From: CALMBW01 sp963779645
GTDB taxonomy: Bacteria; Actinomycetota; CADDZG01; WHSQ01
Direction of reading: 5' to 3'
Assembly: GCA_963779645.1 (NCBI GenBank)
Contig: CAVZYX010000005.1
Coordinates: 124,001 to 188,000, forward strand
DNA: 64,000 bases
The notes beneath the pieces were generated by a model. It searched no databases, was not told the DNA's origin, and saw nothing but the letters and a program-made list of their open reading frames with translations. Shown piece after piece: positions 26,696 to 35,596 of this stretch. The position numbers were made by a program, and so were the translations under genes. Each line of letters opens with the position of its first letter. Position 1 is the first letter of the stretch.

Positions 26696-28151
26696 ATGGC
26701 TCAAGCCGACACGATCATGGACACCGCGCCCACGCTGTCTCCGCTCCGGTTACAGCGACGCAGCGCGGGGCGCATCGCGCTCAGGGTTGTCGCAGACGGC
26801 ATGGCGATCTCTTCCGCATTCTTCATCGCATCGATCATCCGATTCGAGCTGGGTACCGAGATACCGGCCGCTAAGTACAGCTATCACTTCATAACGGTGA
26901 TCATGTCCCTCATCTGGCTATTCCTCTTCTGGCTCTACGGCTTGTACGAGCCACGTCAGGTGCTCTCGCCGGTGAGCGAGTTCAAGCAGGTCTTCCATGG
27001 GGTTTTCGCAGGGACGGCCCTGTTGTTCATCGCCGATTCGGTCTTCCGTCTCAACCTTGCACGCGGATGGGCTCTATCGGTATTCGCTCTTGGTCTGGTA
27101 GTAGTTGCCGGCGAACGCCTGTCAGTAAGAAAGGTTCTTCACTTCCTTCGACGACGCGGAGGAGATGCAACACGAACCTTGGTGCTCGGCGCCAACCACG
27201 AAGCTCAAACCGTCGCCAAGACTCTCGAGCGCGAAAGGTGGCTCGGCTACAGGATCGTTGGTTTCGTCGACGACTCCTTGCCGGAGGGCAGCGAGGTGGG
27301 GGGCTATCAGGTCATCGGGAGCACGGATGACATCAAGCGTCTGGTTGCGGAGCAACGCGCCCTCTTTGATCCTGGTGGCGGCCACCGCTTTCGATGCGAC
27401 ACAACTGAACCGTCTCTTCTGGGAGCTACAGGACGTGGATGCAGACCTACAGATCACTTCCGGAACGATCGATCTGATGGCCTCACGGATGACGGTTCAG
27501 TCGGTCGCCGGCGTCCCCCTCCTTTTCGTCCGTCGGACGGGCATGAACCGCGTGCAGCTCACGTTGAAGCGAGGACTCGATGTCATCGGTTCCGGCCTCG
27601 GTTTGATCGTGCTTTCTCCGTTTATCGCCGCGATCGCCATCTGGATAAAGAGGGGCTCCGAAGGTGGTGTCTTCTTCGCACAGGTCCGCACTGGGCGCGA
27701 TGACGAGACCTTCCGTTGTTTCAAGTTCCGCACGATGGTGAAAGACGCCGAACAGCAGCTGGCCGAGCTGGAACACATGTCCGAAGGCCCAGGCTTGCTC
27801 TTCAAGTTGAAGGACGATCCCAGAGTGACCAAGGCAGGCGGGTTCCTGCGCCGTTACTCGCTGGACGAGCTCCCCCAGCTGTGGAACGTCCTCAGAGGCG
27901 AGATGAGCCTCGTGGGTCCTCGCCCTGCCCTGCCGAGCGAGGTCGAGCAATACGACGATTGGGTACGTAACAGGCTGAAAGTGAAGCCCGGGATGACCGG
28001 TCTATGGCAAGTTTCCGGTCGGACCGACACAACTTTCGCGGATTACGTTCGTTACGACCTCTTCTACATCCAGAACTGGTCACTGTCATTGGATCTGTGG
28101 ATCTTGTGGCGCACCTTCCGAGCAGTGATGAGCGCCGAGGGCGCGCACTAG
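26696..28151 (+). CDS. exopolysaccharide polyprenyl glycosylphosphotransferase, apparent frameshift
   Basis: The N-terminal part (26696 to about 27360) has four or five membrane helices and a nucleotide-binding-like CoA_binding_3 region (TRTLVLGANHEAQTVAK, VGFVDDSLPEGSEVGGY). The C-terminal catalytic part is in the next frame: KRGLDVIGSGLGLIVLSP, FKFRTMVKDAE, RRYSLDELPQLWNVLRGEMS, LVGPRPALPSEV and KPGMTGLWQVSGR. The break is at CCC 27360-27362; with CC the protein is about 484 residues, normal for WbaP-like enzymes. It moves a sugar-1-phosphate from a UDP-sugar to undecaprenyl phosphate, starting repeat-unit assembly. GAGGGAG precedes the ATG. Confidence 0.85.
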
Positions 28152-28203
28152 CCACCAGCGCGTCGGCTCTGCAGGCCGTCGCAGCAGGGGGTAACCTCGA
28201 AAC

Positions 28204-28584
28204 ATGCTCGAGGAGATCATCATCCGCGCTATCGACGAACAGTTCGTCGCACTCGCCGAGATCGGAGAGCTCCTCGGTAAGCATGGCGTCAACATCGAAT
28301 CACTAGCCGCGTCTAATCACTTGAGCGAGGGCATCATCCATATCGTCGTGGACGATGGCGAAGACGCCGCTGAGATCCTGAAGTCTCATGGATTCGACGT
28401 AGATGGCGTCCGTCCGGTCTTGTCCGCAACACTCGACGACAAGCCCGGCGAGTTCGGCGCCTACTGCCGGCGTCTACACGACGCTGGCATCGATATCTCA
28501 GCCTGCTACGTCAGACACAAAGGCAACGGCGAAACAGAATTGATCTTCGCCGTCGACGACCTCGACGCCGCTCGAAAAGCCTAG
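28204..28584 (+). CDS. tandem ACT-domain protein
   Basis: A 126-residue protein with two ACT-like halves: about 1-68 (RAIDEQFVALAEIGELLGKH, NHLSEGIIHIVVDD) and 69-126 (LSATLDDKPGEFGAYCRRLH, ISACYVRHKGNGETELIFAV). ACT domains bind small ligands, often amino acids; no catalytic domain is attached. The gene ends convergently with the DUF4383 gene, overlapping by four bases. A link to the surface locus is not evident. Confidence 0.75.
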   Translation: MLEEIIIRAIDEQFVALAEIGELLGKHGVNIESLAASNHLSEGIIHIVVDDGEDAAEILKSHGFDVDGVRPVLSATLDDKPGEFGAYCRRLHDAGIDISACYVRHKGNGETELIFAVDDLDAARKA

Positions 28585-28991
28585 CTGTACGTCCTCGGGC
28601 GAGCGCCTACGGTTCCGAAGAAAAGGGCTACGAGTCCGGTGGCGAGGTGCAGGTAGTTATCTGCCGAGCTTGATCCCTCGATCGCGAGGAACTTCAGTAC
28701 TCCGAGGAATCCCAACGCCGCCACACCGACAAGCACTGCTCCTAAGACGGTGTTCACCTGTTTGGCCGCAGCGAGCCTCGAGGACGACACCATCCAGATG
28801 AGACCCAAGGCGATGTGGACGAAGTTGTGGAGCGGGTTGATAGGAAACAGCAGCAGCTTTTCGGAGAAGAGCTGTGCGGTCCATCCGTCGAACCCAGTCA
28901 CCCCGAATCCGATCAGGCCGATCATCGTGTAAACGACGCCGAACGCCAGTGCGACTAGCTGTGTGGGGGCAAGTGCCAGTGAGTAAGCCAT
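28581..28991 (-). CDS. DUF4383-like integral membrane protein
   Basis: A 136-residue protein with four predicted membrane helices. The pattern (LVALAFGVVYTMIGLIGF, then FPINPLHNFVHIALGLIWM, then NYLHLATGLVALFFG) is that of DUF4383 proteins, which are common in actinobacteria and have no known function. I used the ATG at 28991; the frame is open to 29045. It is the last gene of a minus-strand run that starts at the glycosyltransferase at 32.98 kb, 10 bases after the lipoprotein gene. Confidence 0.7.
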   Translation of the reverse strand: MAYSLALAPTQLVALAFGVVYTMIGLIGFGVTGFDGWTAQLFSEKLLLFPINPLHNFVHIALGLIWMVSSSRLAAAKQVNTVLGAVLVGVAALGFLGVLKFLAIEGSSSADNYLHLATGLVALFFGTVGARPRTYS

Positions 28992-29001
28992 GCGCAGGAC
29001 T

Positions 29002-29703
29002 CTATCGGTTGCCAACCTCGGTCGTCTCACAGACGAACTCACCACTGGCAGATTCCTTGTCGCCCGGCACCTCTATGAACGAGTTTCCGCTCGTGCGATC
29101 GCTTTCCTCTTCGGGTATCTCGATCGGATAGAAGCGGGTGCGGTGGGTCGGCTCGCCTTCCTCATTGAAGACGGCGGCATAGCAACGTGACTTGAAACCC
29201 TCGTAAGGGATAGGTCCCATCCAGACCGGCGAACCGATCAGAGCAGCTCGGATGGCCGCTCGCTTGTTCTCGGCCCTCAGTCTCACGTTGAGGAACTGAT
29301 GTTCTGCAGGTTCATCGGAATCTTCTTCGTCGTATCCGAGCAGCGTGAAGCAGGTCTCCTCGTCGATCAAACCTTCGACGCGATTCACCCGCCACAGCCC
29401 TTCACTTAAGACAACCTCGACGACCAGGTCGGGATCGAAGGTCGCTGAGTAACCATCCTCGGTCTCCTCGATGTCCAGGTAGTCCCGGAATGTGGGTCCC
29501 TCATCCAAGAACCCTGCTGAACCGCCGGCACGGATGGCGAAGAGAGCGGCGCGTTCCGGCGAATTCTTCTCGAAGCCCGAATATTCACCGTCGGGCGCGC
29601 AGCTGATATCGGTGTCTTCGGTGGTGATGTCCCCACACCCGATCGAAGTAGCGAGAACCGCAAGCATCGCAACCGCGAAGCCTTTACGAAGCGACCGAGG
29701 CAT
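29002..29703 (-). CDS. putative lipoprotein
   Basis: A 233-residue protein with a signal sequence ending in a Cys (AVLATSIGCGD), a weak lipobox, so membrane anchoring is likely but not certain. The mature part is acidic and shows no domain I recognise; Cys residues occur at about 35, 117, 173 and near the C-terminus. Its ATG overlaps the stop of the AP2 gene (ATGA), so the two are probably co-translated. It may be an accessory factor for the upstream phosphodiesterase-type enzyme (inference). Confidence 0.7.
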   Translation of the reverse strand: MPRSLRKGFAVAMLAVLATSIGCGDITTEDTDISCAPDGEYSGFEKNSPERAALFAIRAGGSAGFLDEGPTFRDYLDIEETEDGYSATFDPDLVVEVVLSEGLWRVNRVEGLIDEETCFTLLGYDEEDSDEPAEHQFLNVRLRAENKRAAIRAALIGSPVWMGPIPYEGFKSRCYAAVFNEEGEPTHRTRFYPIEIPEEESDRTSGNSFIEVPGDKESASGEFVCETTEVGNR

Positions 29704-31316
29704 CAGAGGTAACCGAGGTTACGGAGCGACTCTTCGATCTGAGCTTCCTCCTCAGCCGAGTACGGCGACGCCGCGGCCCCCTCACCCGCAAGAGGCAGTT
29801 CCATCGGCTCGATCACAACGGGATTGGCCGCCAGATGATCGGCCGGCAAGAACTCTGTCAGGACACGGCCATCGACCTCGGGGATCTTTAGGCCGGCTAG
29901 GTACAACGCGGTTGGCATGATGTCGTAGAGCGAAGCACGTTGGCCGCTCAGAGGGAGAACCCCAGGCCCGGCGATGCCGAAAACGCCGTCCATATGGTGG
30001 AAACCCCTAGGCAGCGAACGGTAGTCGTCCAGAACGCCAGGTGAGTAGACACCATCAGAAAGCTCATATGAGTACTCTCGGCACACGGGGAACAGATCCG
30101 GAGCTTCTGGTGCCTGCGATCCGAATATGACCTCCTCGCGCTTGTAGATCCTGTCCGCGACCGGCTGACCATCATCGGGGTCAACCATCGTTCGGAACCG
30201 CTCGATGATCTCGTCACGAACCTGTTCGTAATCGGATTCGTCCACGATGCCATGCGGCTCTCTGCCTTTGAGGTTGATGTAGATACCTTGCTGAGGGATG
30301 GGGGCCGAGAAGGCCTTGGTGCGCGTCCAATCGATGGACCCCTGGGCCTGCCGTTTCGCTTTCTGCCACACCGACTTCGGCAGGATCTTCTTCGCTCTAC
30401 GTGCCAGTTTGCGGATGCCTGCGCTCTTGGTCACGGCTCCCGCGCCTCCGACCGAGAGCAGGCCCCACTCCCTAAGTGCGACGTTGACGTTCACGGACTT
30501 GTCCTTCGGACCGAAACCGTGGTCGGACATCGTGATCACCCAGCCGTCGCTGCCTGCCCAGGTGAGCATGTCTCCGATCATCTCGTCGATCTCATCGAAG
30601 AAAGCCCACGCGTGTTCCCGTATCGGCGCGGCCTCGGGGCTGTCGAAGTGCGGGCAGTTTGGATCGATGTACTTGTAGTGGACGTGCATCAATCGATCGG
30701 GTGATTCGATGACCGAGAACAGGATCGGAACGTCGTTCTGCTCTAGCAGATACTTCTGAGCCTCACGTTTCGCTTTGAGATTCCGCGAGAGGCGCTCGAT
30801 GATGTCGGTCGACTTCCAATCCTCGTCGTAGTTGACCTCGATATCGATCTCGTAATGGCCGACATGCTGACTTATCGCATCGCGAAGTTTAGCCGGGAAC
30901 GTGAAGTTCTCGGGGGTCTCGCCTCCTCCCTCTGGCGTCAACATCCCCGAAACCGAGAATCCATCCACCGCGGGGGCCGGGTAAGTCATCGGGATGTTGA
31001 ACAAACCGATCTTGGCTCCCTGCGCGTTCACCGCGTTCCAGATCGCCGGAGCGGTGACCCTGTCTAGACGAACCAGACCTTTGACCTGCTGGACATTTCC
31101 AAGAGTGAACCCGAAGATCCCGTGCTTGCCCGGGTTCACACCGGTGAAGATGCTCGTCCACCCTGGTGGCGTGTACGGGGGAACCGTCGAGGTGAGGAAA
31201 CCGGATGCGCTCCTGTCCAGCAATCTCTTGTAGTTGGGCATGTGCCCAGCCTCGAATAGGGGATCCAGAACGTTGAACGTGATCCCATCGAGTCCGAGTA
31301 AGAGAACCTTGCTCAT
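29703..31316 (-). CDS. type I phosphodiesterase/AP-superfamily protein 2 (canonical order)
   Basis: A 537-residue paralogue of AP1 with the same motif order: Asp10 (GLDGIT), nucleophile Thr49 (PPYTPPGWTSIFTG), Asp207 and His211 (ESPDRLMH), Asp265-His266 (MSDHGFG), then GFHHMDGVFGIAGPG near the C-terminus. It also shares SIDWTRTKAFSAPIPQQGIY with AP1 (IDWSQTKAFASPIPQQGVF). It ends SAEEEAQIEESLRNLGYL. The ATG overlaps the stop of the CDP-alcohol phosphotransferase gene by four bases, the strongest local hint that the two act in one pathway. Confidence 0.85.
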   Translation of the reverse strand: MSKVLLLGLDGITFNVLDPLFEAGHMPNYKRLLDRSASGFLTSTVPPYTPPGWTSIFTGVNPGKHGIFGFTLGNVQQVKGLVRLDRVTAPAIWNAVNAQGAKIGLFNIPMTYPAPAVDGFSVSGMLTPEGGGETPENFTFPAKLRDAISQHVGHYEIDIEVNYDEDWKSTDIIERLSRNLKAKREAQKYLLEQNDVPILFSVIESPDRLMHVHYKYIDPNCPHFDSPEAAPIREHAWAFFDEIDEMIGDMLTWAGSDGWVITMSDHGFGPKDKSVNVNVALREWGLLSVGGAGAVTKSAGIRKLARRAKKILPKSVWQKAKRQAQGSIDWTRTKAFSAPIPQQGIYINLKGREPHGIVDESDYEQVRDEIIERFRTMVDPDDGQPVADRIYKREEVIFGSQAPEAPDLFPVCREYSYELSDGVYSPGVLDDYRSLPRGFHHMDGVFGIAGPGVLPLSGQRASLYDIMPTALYLAGLKIPEVDGRVLTEFLPADHLAANPVVIEPMELPLAGEGAAASPYSAEEEAQIEESLRNLGYL

Positions 31317-32026
31317 GAACCTCCGGCTGCCTTCAGTCGTCTTCTAACCGTCAGCAGGATAGCGGCGAGCACCATCGAGATGCCCACTGCCAATGCCGGC
31401 ACGACGAAGCCGGTCAGCGGTCCGGCGATGAACACCACCGCCTGCACGTCGGGCATCCCCGGGTTCGGTAGCAGGCGGTGCTTTGCGAGGGCCGCGCTCC
31501 ACCGGCCTCGCACCCCCTCGATGGGATCCTGCTTCTCGGCCCCCGAGATCTCGAGGAAGTAGTACGCCAGTCCCATGTACACAACCGCCCACAGGATGTC
31601 TCCATCCACGCCACTCCCCCATCCGCGCCCGTCGGAGTTCCACAGGAAGAACCCGATGCCCAGGCACCCGGCTGCTCGTCGGCCTCCGTCCGCCAGTGCG
31701 TCCAGCGCCTTACCCCTCTCGCTGGTTACTTGCAATGCGCGCGCCAGCTTCCCGTCCACACAATCGAACACGAACGCTAGATAGAACAGCACGCTGCCGA
31801 GGGCCAGACTCCACCGCGTCGCATAGGCGAACGCCGGACCAACTGCGAGACCGAACACGAGAGCGAGGATCGTCACCTGGTCGGGCGAGAGCCATCGTTT
31901 CCGTGCGAGGAATCTGCTCATAGGGATCGCTACGGGATCCGTGAACAACACCGTGAACCAATAATCGCGTTTCTTCGCGCCGCGCTCATCCGCTACGAAG
32001 CCACCTTGGGCCTCAGACATGTTCAT
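31313..32026 (-). CDS. CDP-alcohol phosphotransferase
   Basis: A 237-residue polytopic membrane protein with the complete family signature DG(x)2AR(x)8G(x)3D(x)3D, visible as FDCVDGKLAR, then GKALDALAD. Five or six hydrophobic segments follow the usual pattern. It transfers a phospho-alcohol from a CDP donor to a second alcohol within the membrane. Start ATG 32026 overlaps the glycosyltransferase stop, and its own stop overlaps the AP2 start (both ATGA). The cytidylyltransferase at 23.3 kb could supply the CDP donor (inference). The acceptor is unknown. Confidence 0.88.
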   Translation of the reverse strand: MNMSEAQGGFVADERGAKKRDYWFTVLFTDPVAIPMSRFLARKRWLSPDQVTILALVFGLAVGPAFAYATRWSLALGSVLFYLAFVFDCVDGKLARALQVTSERGKALDALADGGRRAAGCLGIGFFLWNSDGRGWGSGVDGDILWAVVYMGLAYYFLEISGAEKQDPIEGVRGRWSAALAKHRLLPNPGMPDVQAVVFIAGPLTGFVVPALAVGISMVLAAILLTVRRRLKAAGGS

Positions 32027-32982
32027 GTGGGGTCTATCAGGCCGCGGCCGCGGGCCTGTTCCCATGCGCCTGCGATCATCCCCGTCAGGAGACCGGGGTC
32101 GCGCGTCTGAACGGCTTTGCCGATGTTCAGGATGAACAGACCGGTGAGCGCCCACCACAGAGATACGCGGTGACGTCCATCCTGGGGCATCAACTTCCGA
32201 TGCAGATAGAACTGATTAGCGATGTTCATGCGTTGTAGGTTGTGTGAATTCAGCCGGGCCGAGGGTGCCTTCAGGTGATCGCAACGCGCTAGGGGCTGTT
32301 GCAACAATGCGTAACGTCGAGAGACCCGGTAACTGAAGTCGATGTCTTCCTTGTACCCGTAGCCGGCGAGTTTCTCGTCGAATCTTTCGTGCTCGAATAC
32401 CTCTCGCTTGTAAGACATGAACCAACCGTTGAAGTACTCGACCTTGCGAACGCCGGCCGAGTCCGAGATCCCTTCCGCGTAGAAACCCGATCGAACCCTC
32501 CCCGTGGATTCTGGCCACCACCCTCCGATCCCGAAGAGCTTGCGATAGACGATCGTCAGACGGGAGGGACGCGCCGGTCGCACGGGTGTCGCCCTCACTC
32601 CGCCCAAAAGGGCTCCCTTGCCGTTCCATTTCGAATCCCACTCGGCATAGGTCTTGAGGATCTGCTCGTGGCAATCGGGTGCCATCTCGACGTCGTCATC
32701 GATGAAGAAGACCGGATCGCCCGAGGTTCTATCTATCCCGATGTTGCGCTGGATCGTCAGGCCTCGAGGGGCAGGATGGTGGTAGTCGAGTTTCAGGCCA
32801 ACGGACGCGCAGACCTTCTCGATATCCGCTTTCGTAGGGGTCTCATCCGACGAATCGACGATGCAAAGCTCTGCGGGCAGCACGGTCTGACCGACGAGGC
32901 TCCGAACGGTGTTGAGCAAGTCGTCGGCACGATTCCGAGTAGCGATGACGAAGGCCGATGCGGCCGTAGGTGTCTCTTCCAT
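32023..32982 (-). CDS. family 2 glycosyltransferase
   Basis: A 319-residue GT-A glycosyltransferase: FVIATRNRADDLLNTVRSL at the N-terminus, the metal/nucleotide motif FIDDDVEMAP near residue 95, YFNGWFMSYKREVFE as the acceptor region, and GYKEDIDFSYRV as the ED-like catalytic motif. The C-terminal part has one hydrophobic stretch (SLWWALTGLFILNIG), so it may be membrane-associated. It is the first gene of a tightly coupled run with the CDP-alcohol phosphotransferase, AP2, a lipoprotein and DUF4383. Confidence 0.88.
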   Translation of the reverse strand: MEETPTAASAFVIATRNRADDLLNTVRSLVGQTVLPAELCIVDSSDETPTKADIEKVCASVGLKLDYHHPAPRGLTIQRNIGIDRTSGDPVFFIDDDVEMAPDCHEQILKTYAEWDSKWNGKGALLGGVRATPVRPARPSRLTIVYRKLFGIGGWWPESTGRVRSGFYAEGISDSAGVRKVEYFNGWFMSYKREVFEHERFDEKLAGYGYKEDIDFSYRVSRRYALLQQPLARCDHLKAPSARLNSHNLQRMNIANQFYLHRKLMPQDGRHRVSLWWALTGLFILNIGKAVQTRDPGLLTGMIAGAWEQARGRGLIDPT

Positions 32983-33097
32983 GCCGCCGTGCAGGGTACC
33001 GTTTGATTAGGCCGCGCCGGCGCAGCGCACCCACCGCAAGGCGCCAGTCGGAACCGATGGAGAGCCTTACGAGTCTCACCTGGAGCAGGAAATTCCT

Positions 33098-34873
33098 ATG
33101 AAGCGATCGAACCGGACGCGCCCACGGCGTGTTTTCAGGCGCAAGCGAAGCCGGATACTTCCGGTCGTACTCGGCGCGCTCGTACTCGGGGGGGCCGCGA
33201 CCGGTGGCTATCTCTTCTTCGGGGGCAAGACCGACGAAGAGCTGAGGCACGAGGAATTAGTCGAGATCCTTCCCAAGTGCGAGGTTCCTCGCGAGATCTT
33301 GCAGACCGTGCGGAACGGCTACTACCCCGGGCGATCGGGTGATGTCCTAGCGGTCGAGGAGCTCCCGAATCAATTCGGAACGAGACATTCTTCGCCGCAC
33401 GATTACACGCAGGAAGTGCCGATAATCCTGTACGGCCCCGGCTTTATCAACGCGAGGGCCGAGGTCGATCGACCGGTAACTGTTGCGGACCTGGCGTCGA
33501 CGTACGCGGAGCTCCTTAACTTCGACGCGTTCCCTACCGCGGAACGGGAAGGGAAACCCCTTACGGAAGCGTTGCTTCCTGAAGCCGAGAGGAACGGCGT
33601 ACCCAAGCTGATCTTCACACTCGTATGGGACGGCGGGGGTGACAACGTGCTCGAGCGGTGGCCGGATGCATGGCCGAACCTTCAAGGTCTTATCGATAAC
33701 GGGACCCACTTCTCGAACGCGACGGTCGGTTCATCACCCTCGATCACGCCTTCGATCCACGCCAACATAGGAACCGGCGCGTTCCCCCAGACGCACGGGA
33801 TCCCAGACACGCGCATCCGCGTCAAGGGAAAGATGGTGGACGCCTGGGAGCAGACCTCGCCGCAGTACCTCGAGGTCGACACGATCGGCGATATGTACGA
33901 CGTCGCGATGGGGAACGAACCTCTCGTCGGCATGATGGCGCGTGACGCGTGGCACCTGGGGATGATCGGGCATGGCGCGTACTCACCAGGAGCGGACAAC
34001 GACATCGCCGTGATGGACGAGCTTGGCGGTATCGAGTTCCGGACGAATCCGCTGTACTACTCGATGCCTGATTACATGCTCGGCCTCGATGGGCTCGAGC
34101 AAGCTGTCAACGAAGTTGACACGCGTGACGGGCAGAAGGACGGACGGTGGCTGGGGAACCCGATCCTTTCCTACGACGCGAACGTCAGGTTCACACCGGC
34201 ATGGTCTCTCTATCAAACGCGGCGGATGATTCAGCTGCTCGAGAACGAGGGGTTCGGTACCGATGACGTACCGGATCTCTTCTACGTGAACTACAAGGCG
34301 ATCGATCTCGCCGGCCACTTCTGGAACATGATCGAGCCTGAAGTTCGGGACAACGTGATCGGATCCGACGCCGAGATACCAAAGATCATCGACTGGCTCG
34401 ATAGCACGGTGGGGGCTGATAGTTATGTCCTGGCTTACACAGCCGACCACGGTATGACCCCCTTCCCCACCGAGACCAAGGGCTGGTCGATCGAGATCCG
34501 AGACATGAGTGAGGACATCGAAGGTGAGTTCGACACGAAGACTCCGAACAAACCAGTGATCCTTAGCAACCGTGGCTACCAGTTGATGCTGGATCGCAAA
34601 GAGATGGTTGCCAACGGGGCGACCGCTGAAGAAGTTGCTGAGTTCGTGCGCAACTACCGGATACGGGACAACATCACACCGACGAATCAGGTACTGCCGC
34701 GGTTCGAGGGTCGCACGGATGAGCGTTTGTACCTCACAGCTCTAACGAACGAAGAACTCGACGAAGCGATCGAGTGTTCGGAAGATCCAGAGAGTCAGGC
34801 TGCTTTGCCTCGCCGCTCCCGCCATGCCTCTCTGGCCACCCGCCAGAGGAAGACAGGGTTCCCGACCACGTAG
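33098..34873 (+). CDS. AP-superfamily phosphodiesterase, circularly permuted (AP3)
   Basis: A 591-residue protein with an Arg-rich N-terminus and membrane anchor (ILPVVLGALVLGGAATGGYL). Residues about 79-160 hold GRSGDVLAVEE, FGTRHSSPHDY with His97, VPIILYGPGF and a VADLASTYAELL helix; in PafA-type enzymes this segment is the C-terminal end. The usual N-terminal core follows: Asp178 (VWDGGG), nucleophile Thr217 (SSPSITPSIHANIGTG), Asp403 and His407 (KAIDLAGH), Asp450-His451 (TADHG). All metal ligands are present, in permuted order. AGGAA precedes the ATG. The last 26 or so codons overlap the convergent wecG-like gene by 79 bases, so the tail may be non-native. Confidence 0.85.
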   Translation: MKRSNRTRPRRVFRRKRSRILPVVLGALVLGGAATGGYLFFGGKTDEELRHEELVEILPKCEVPREILQTVRNGYYPGRSGDVLAVEELPNQFGTRHSSPHDYTQEVPIILYGPGFINARAEVDRPVTVADLASTYAELLNFDAFPTAEREGKPLTEALLPEAERNGVPKLIFTLVWDGGGDNVLERWPDAWPNLQGLIDNGTHFSNATVGSSPSITPSIHANIGTGAFPQTHGIPDTRIRVKGKMVDAWEQTSPQYLEVDTIGDMYDVAMGNEPLVGMMARDAWHLGMIGHGAYSPGADNDIAVMDELGGIEFRTNPLYYSMPDYMLGLDGLEQAVNEVDTRDGQKDGRWLGNPILSYDANVRFTPAWSLYQTRRMIQLLENEGFGTDDVPDLFYVNYKAIDLAGHFWNMIEPEVRDNVIGSDAEIPKIIDWLDSTVGADSYVLAYTADHGMTPFPTETKGWSIEIRDMSEDIEGEFDTKTPNKPVILSNRGYQLMLDRKEMVANGATAEEVAEFVRNYRIRDNITPTNQVLPRFEGRTDERLYLTALTNEELDEAIECSEDPESQAALPRRSRHASLATRQRKTGFPTT

Positions 34874-35559
34874 CGCCTCCACATGCGGAGGGGTTCGCGG
34901 CCCAGCCGCCAGACCCATTCCACACCGATCCTGATCATCCACTGCGGCGCCCGCCGCACACGTTCGGCAGAGAAATCGAAGAACGCACCGACCCCGATAC
35001 CTAAAGTGCACCCTGTGGCGGTGAGATTCCTCTCGAGCCATCTCTCTTGGTGAGGATTGCCCATGGCAACCATCACTACCTCTGCCCCGCTGACCTTTAT
35101 CTCTTCTGCGACACGCGCATCATCGTCGGAAGAGAAGTAGCCGTGGTGGTGACCCACGATCTTCAAGCCGGGGATCCGAGCGGCCAACCGGTCCGCAGCG
35201 GCTTCCGCCACGCCCGGCAACGATCCGAGGAAGTAGGCCGACCATCCTTTACGAGCGCAGAGCTCGAGGATCTGCCGGTTCATATCGGTGCCGTTCAGGT
35301 TGTCTGGGAAGCGCTTGCCTTTGAGTCGGGCGGCCATCGCGATCCCCGAACCATCGTTGAGAAGCAGGTCGGCCCCTTGCAGCAGCCGGCGATAGGCGGG
35401 ATCGCCGACCGAGAGGTTGAGCGTATGGGCATTCACATAAGCGACGAGCGCATGGTCCTGGGCATCGCCCAGGCTCTCGATCGCTCGAAGAGCCTCAGCA
35501 CGCGTTGCGATCGGAACCACGATACCCAGCACTTCGACCGTCGATCGAGTTTCCACCAT
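34795..35559 (-). CDS. WecG/TagA/CpsF family glycosyltransferase
   Basis: A 254-residue GT26 enzyme. Family landmarks are YVNAHTLNLSVGDPAYRRLL, LLNDGSGIAMAAR, NGTDMNRQIL, FLGSLPGVAEAAADRL, GYFSSDD and AMGNPHQERW. It adds a sugar such as ManNAc to a lipid-linked intermediate at the inner face of the membrane. I took the ATG at 35559 (MVETRSTVEVLGIVVP); the frame is open to 35718 but would run through the start of the MOSC gene. It fits the surface-polymer locus and would act after the sugar-1-phosphate transferase. Confidence 0.88.
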   Translation of the reverse strand: MVETRSTVEVLGIVVPIATRAEALRAIESLGDAQDHALVAYVNAHTLNLSVGDPAYRRLLQGADLLLNDGSGIAMAARLKGKRFPDNLNGTDMNRQILELCARKGWSAYFLGSLPGVAEAAADRLAARIPGLKIVGHHHGYFSSDDDARVAEEIKVSGAEVVMVAMGNPHQERWLERNLTATGCTLGIGVGAFFDFSAERVRRAPQWMIRIGVEWVWRLGREPLRMWRRYVVGNPVFLWRVAREAWRERRGKAA

Positions 35560-35596
35560 TCCCAAAACATAGCCTTGGGTGGGCGACACTTGAGAT

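Noticed and set aside
22325..27370. Programmed ribosomal frameshifting as the cause of the frame breaks
   Set aside because: The breaks occur in several unrelated genes, in both directions, with no slippery heptamer and downstream structure that I could recognise. Single-base indels explain them more simply.
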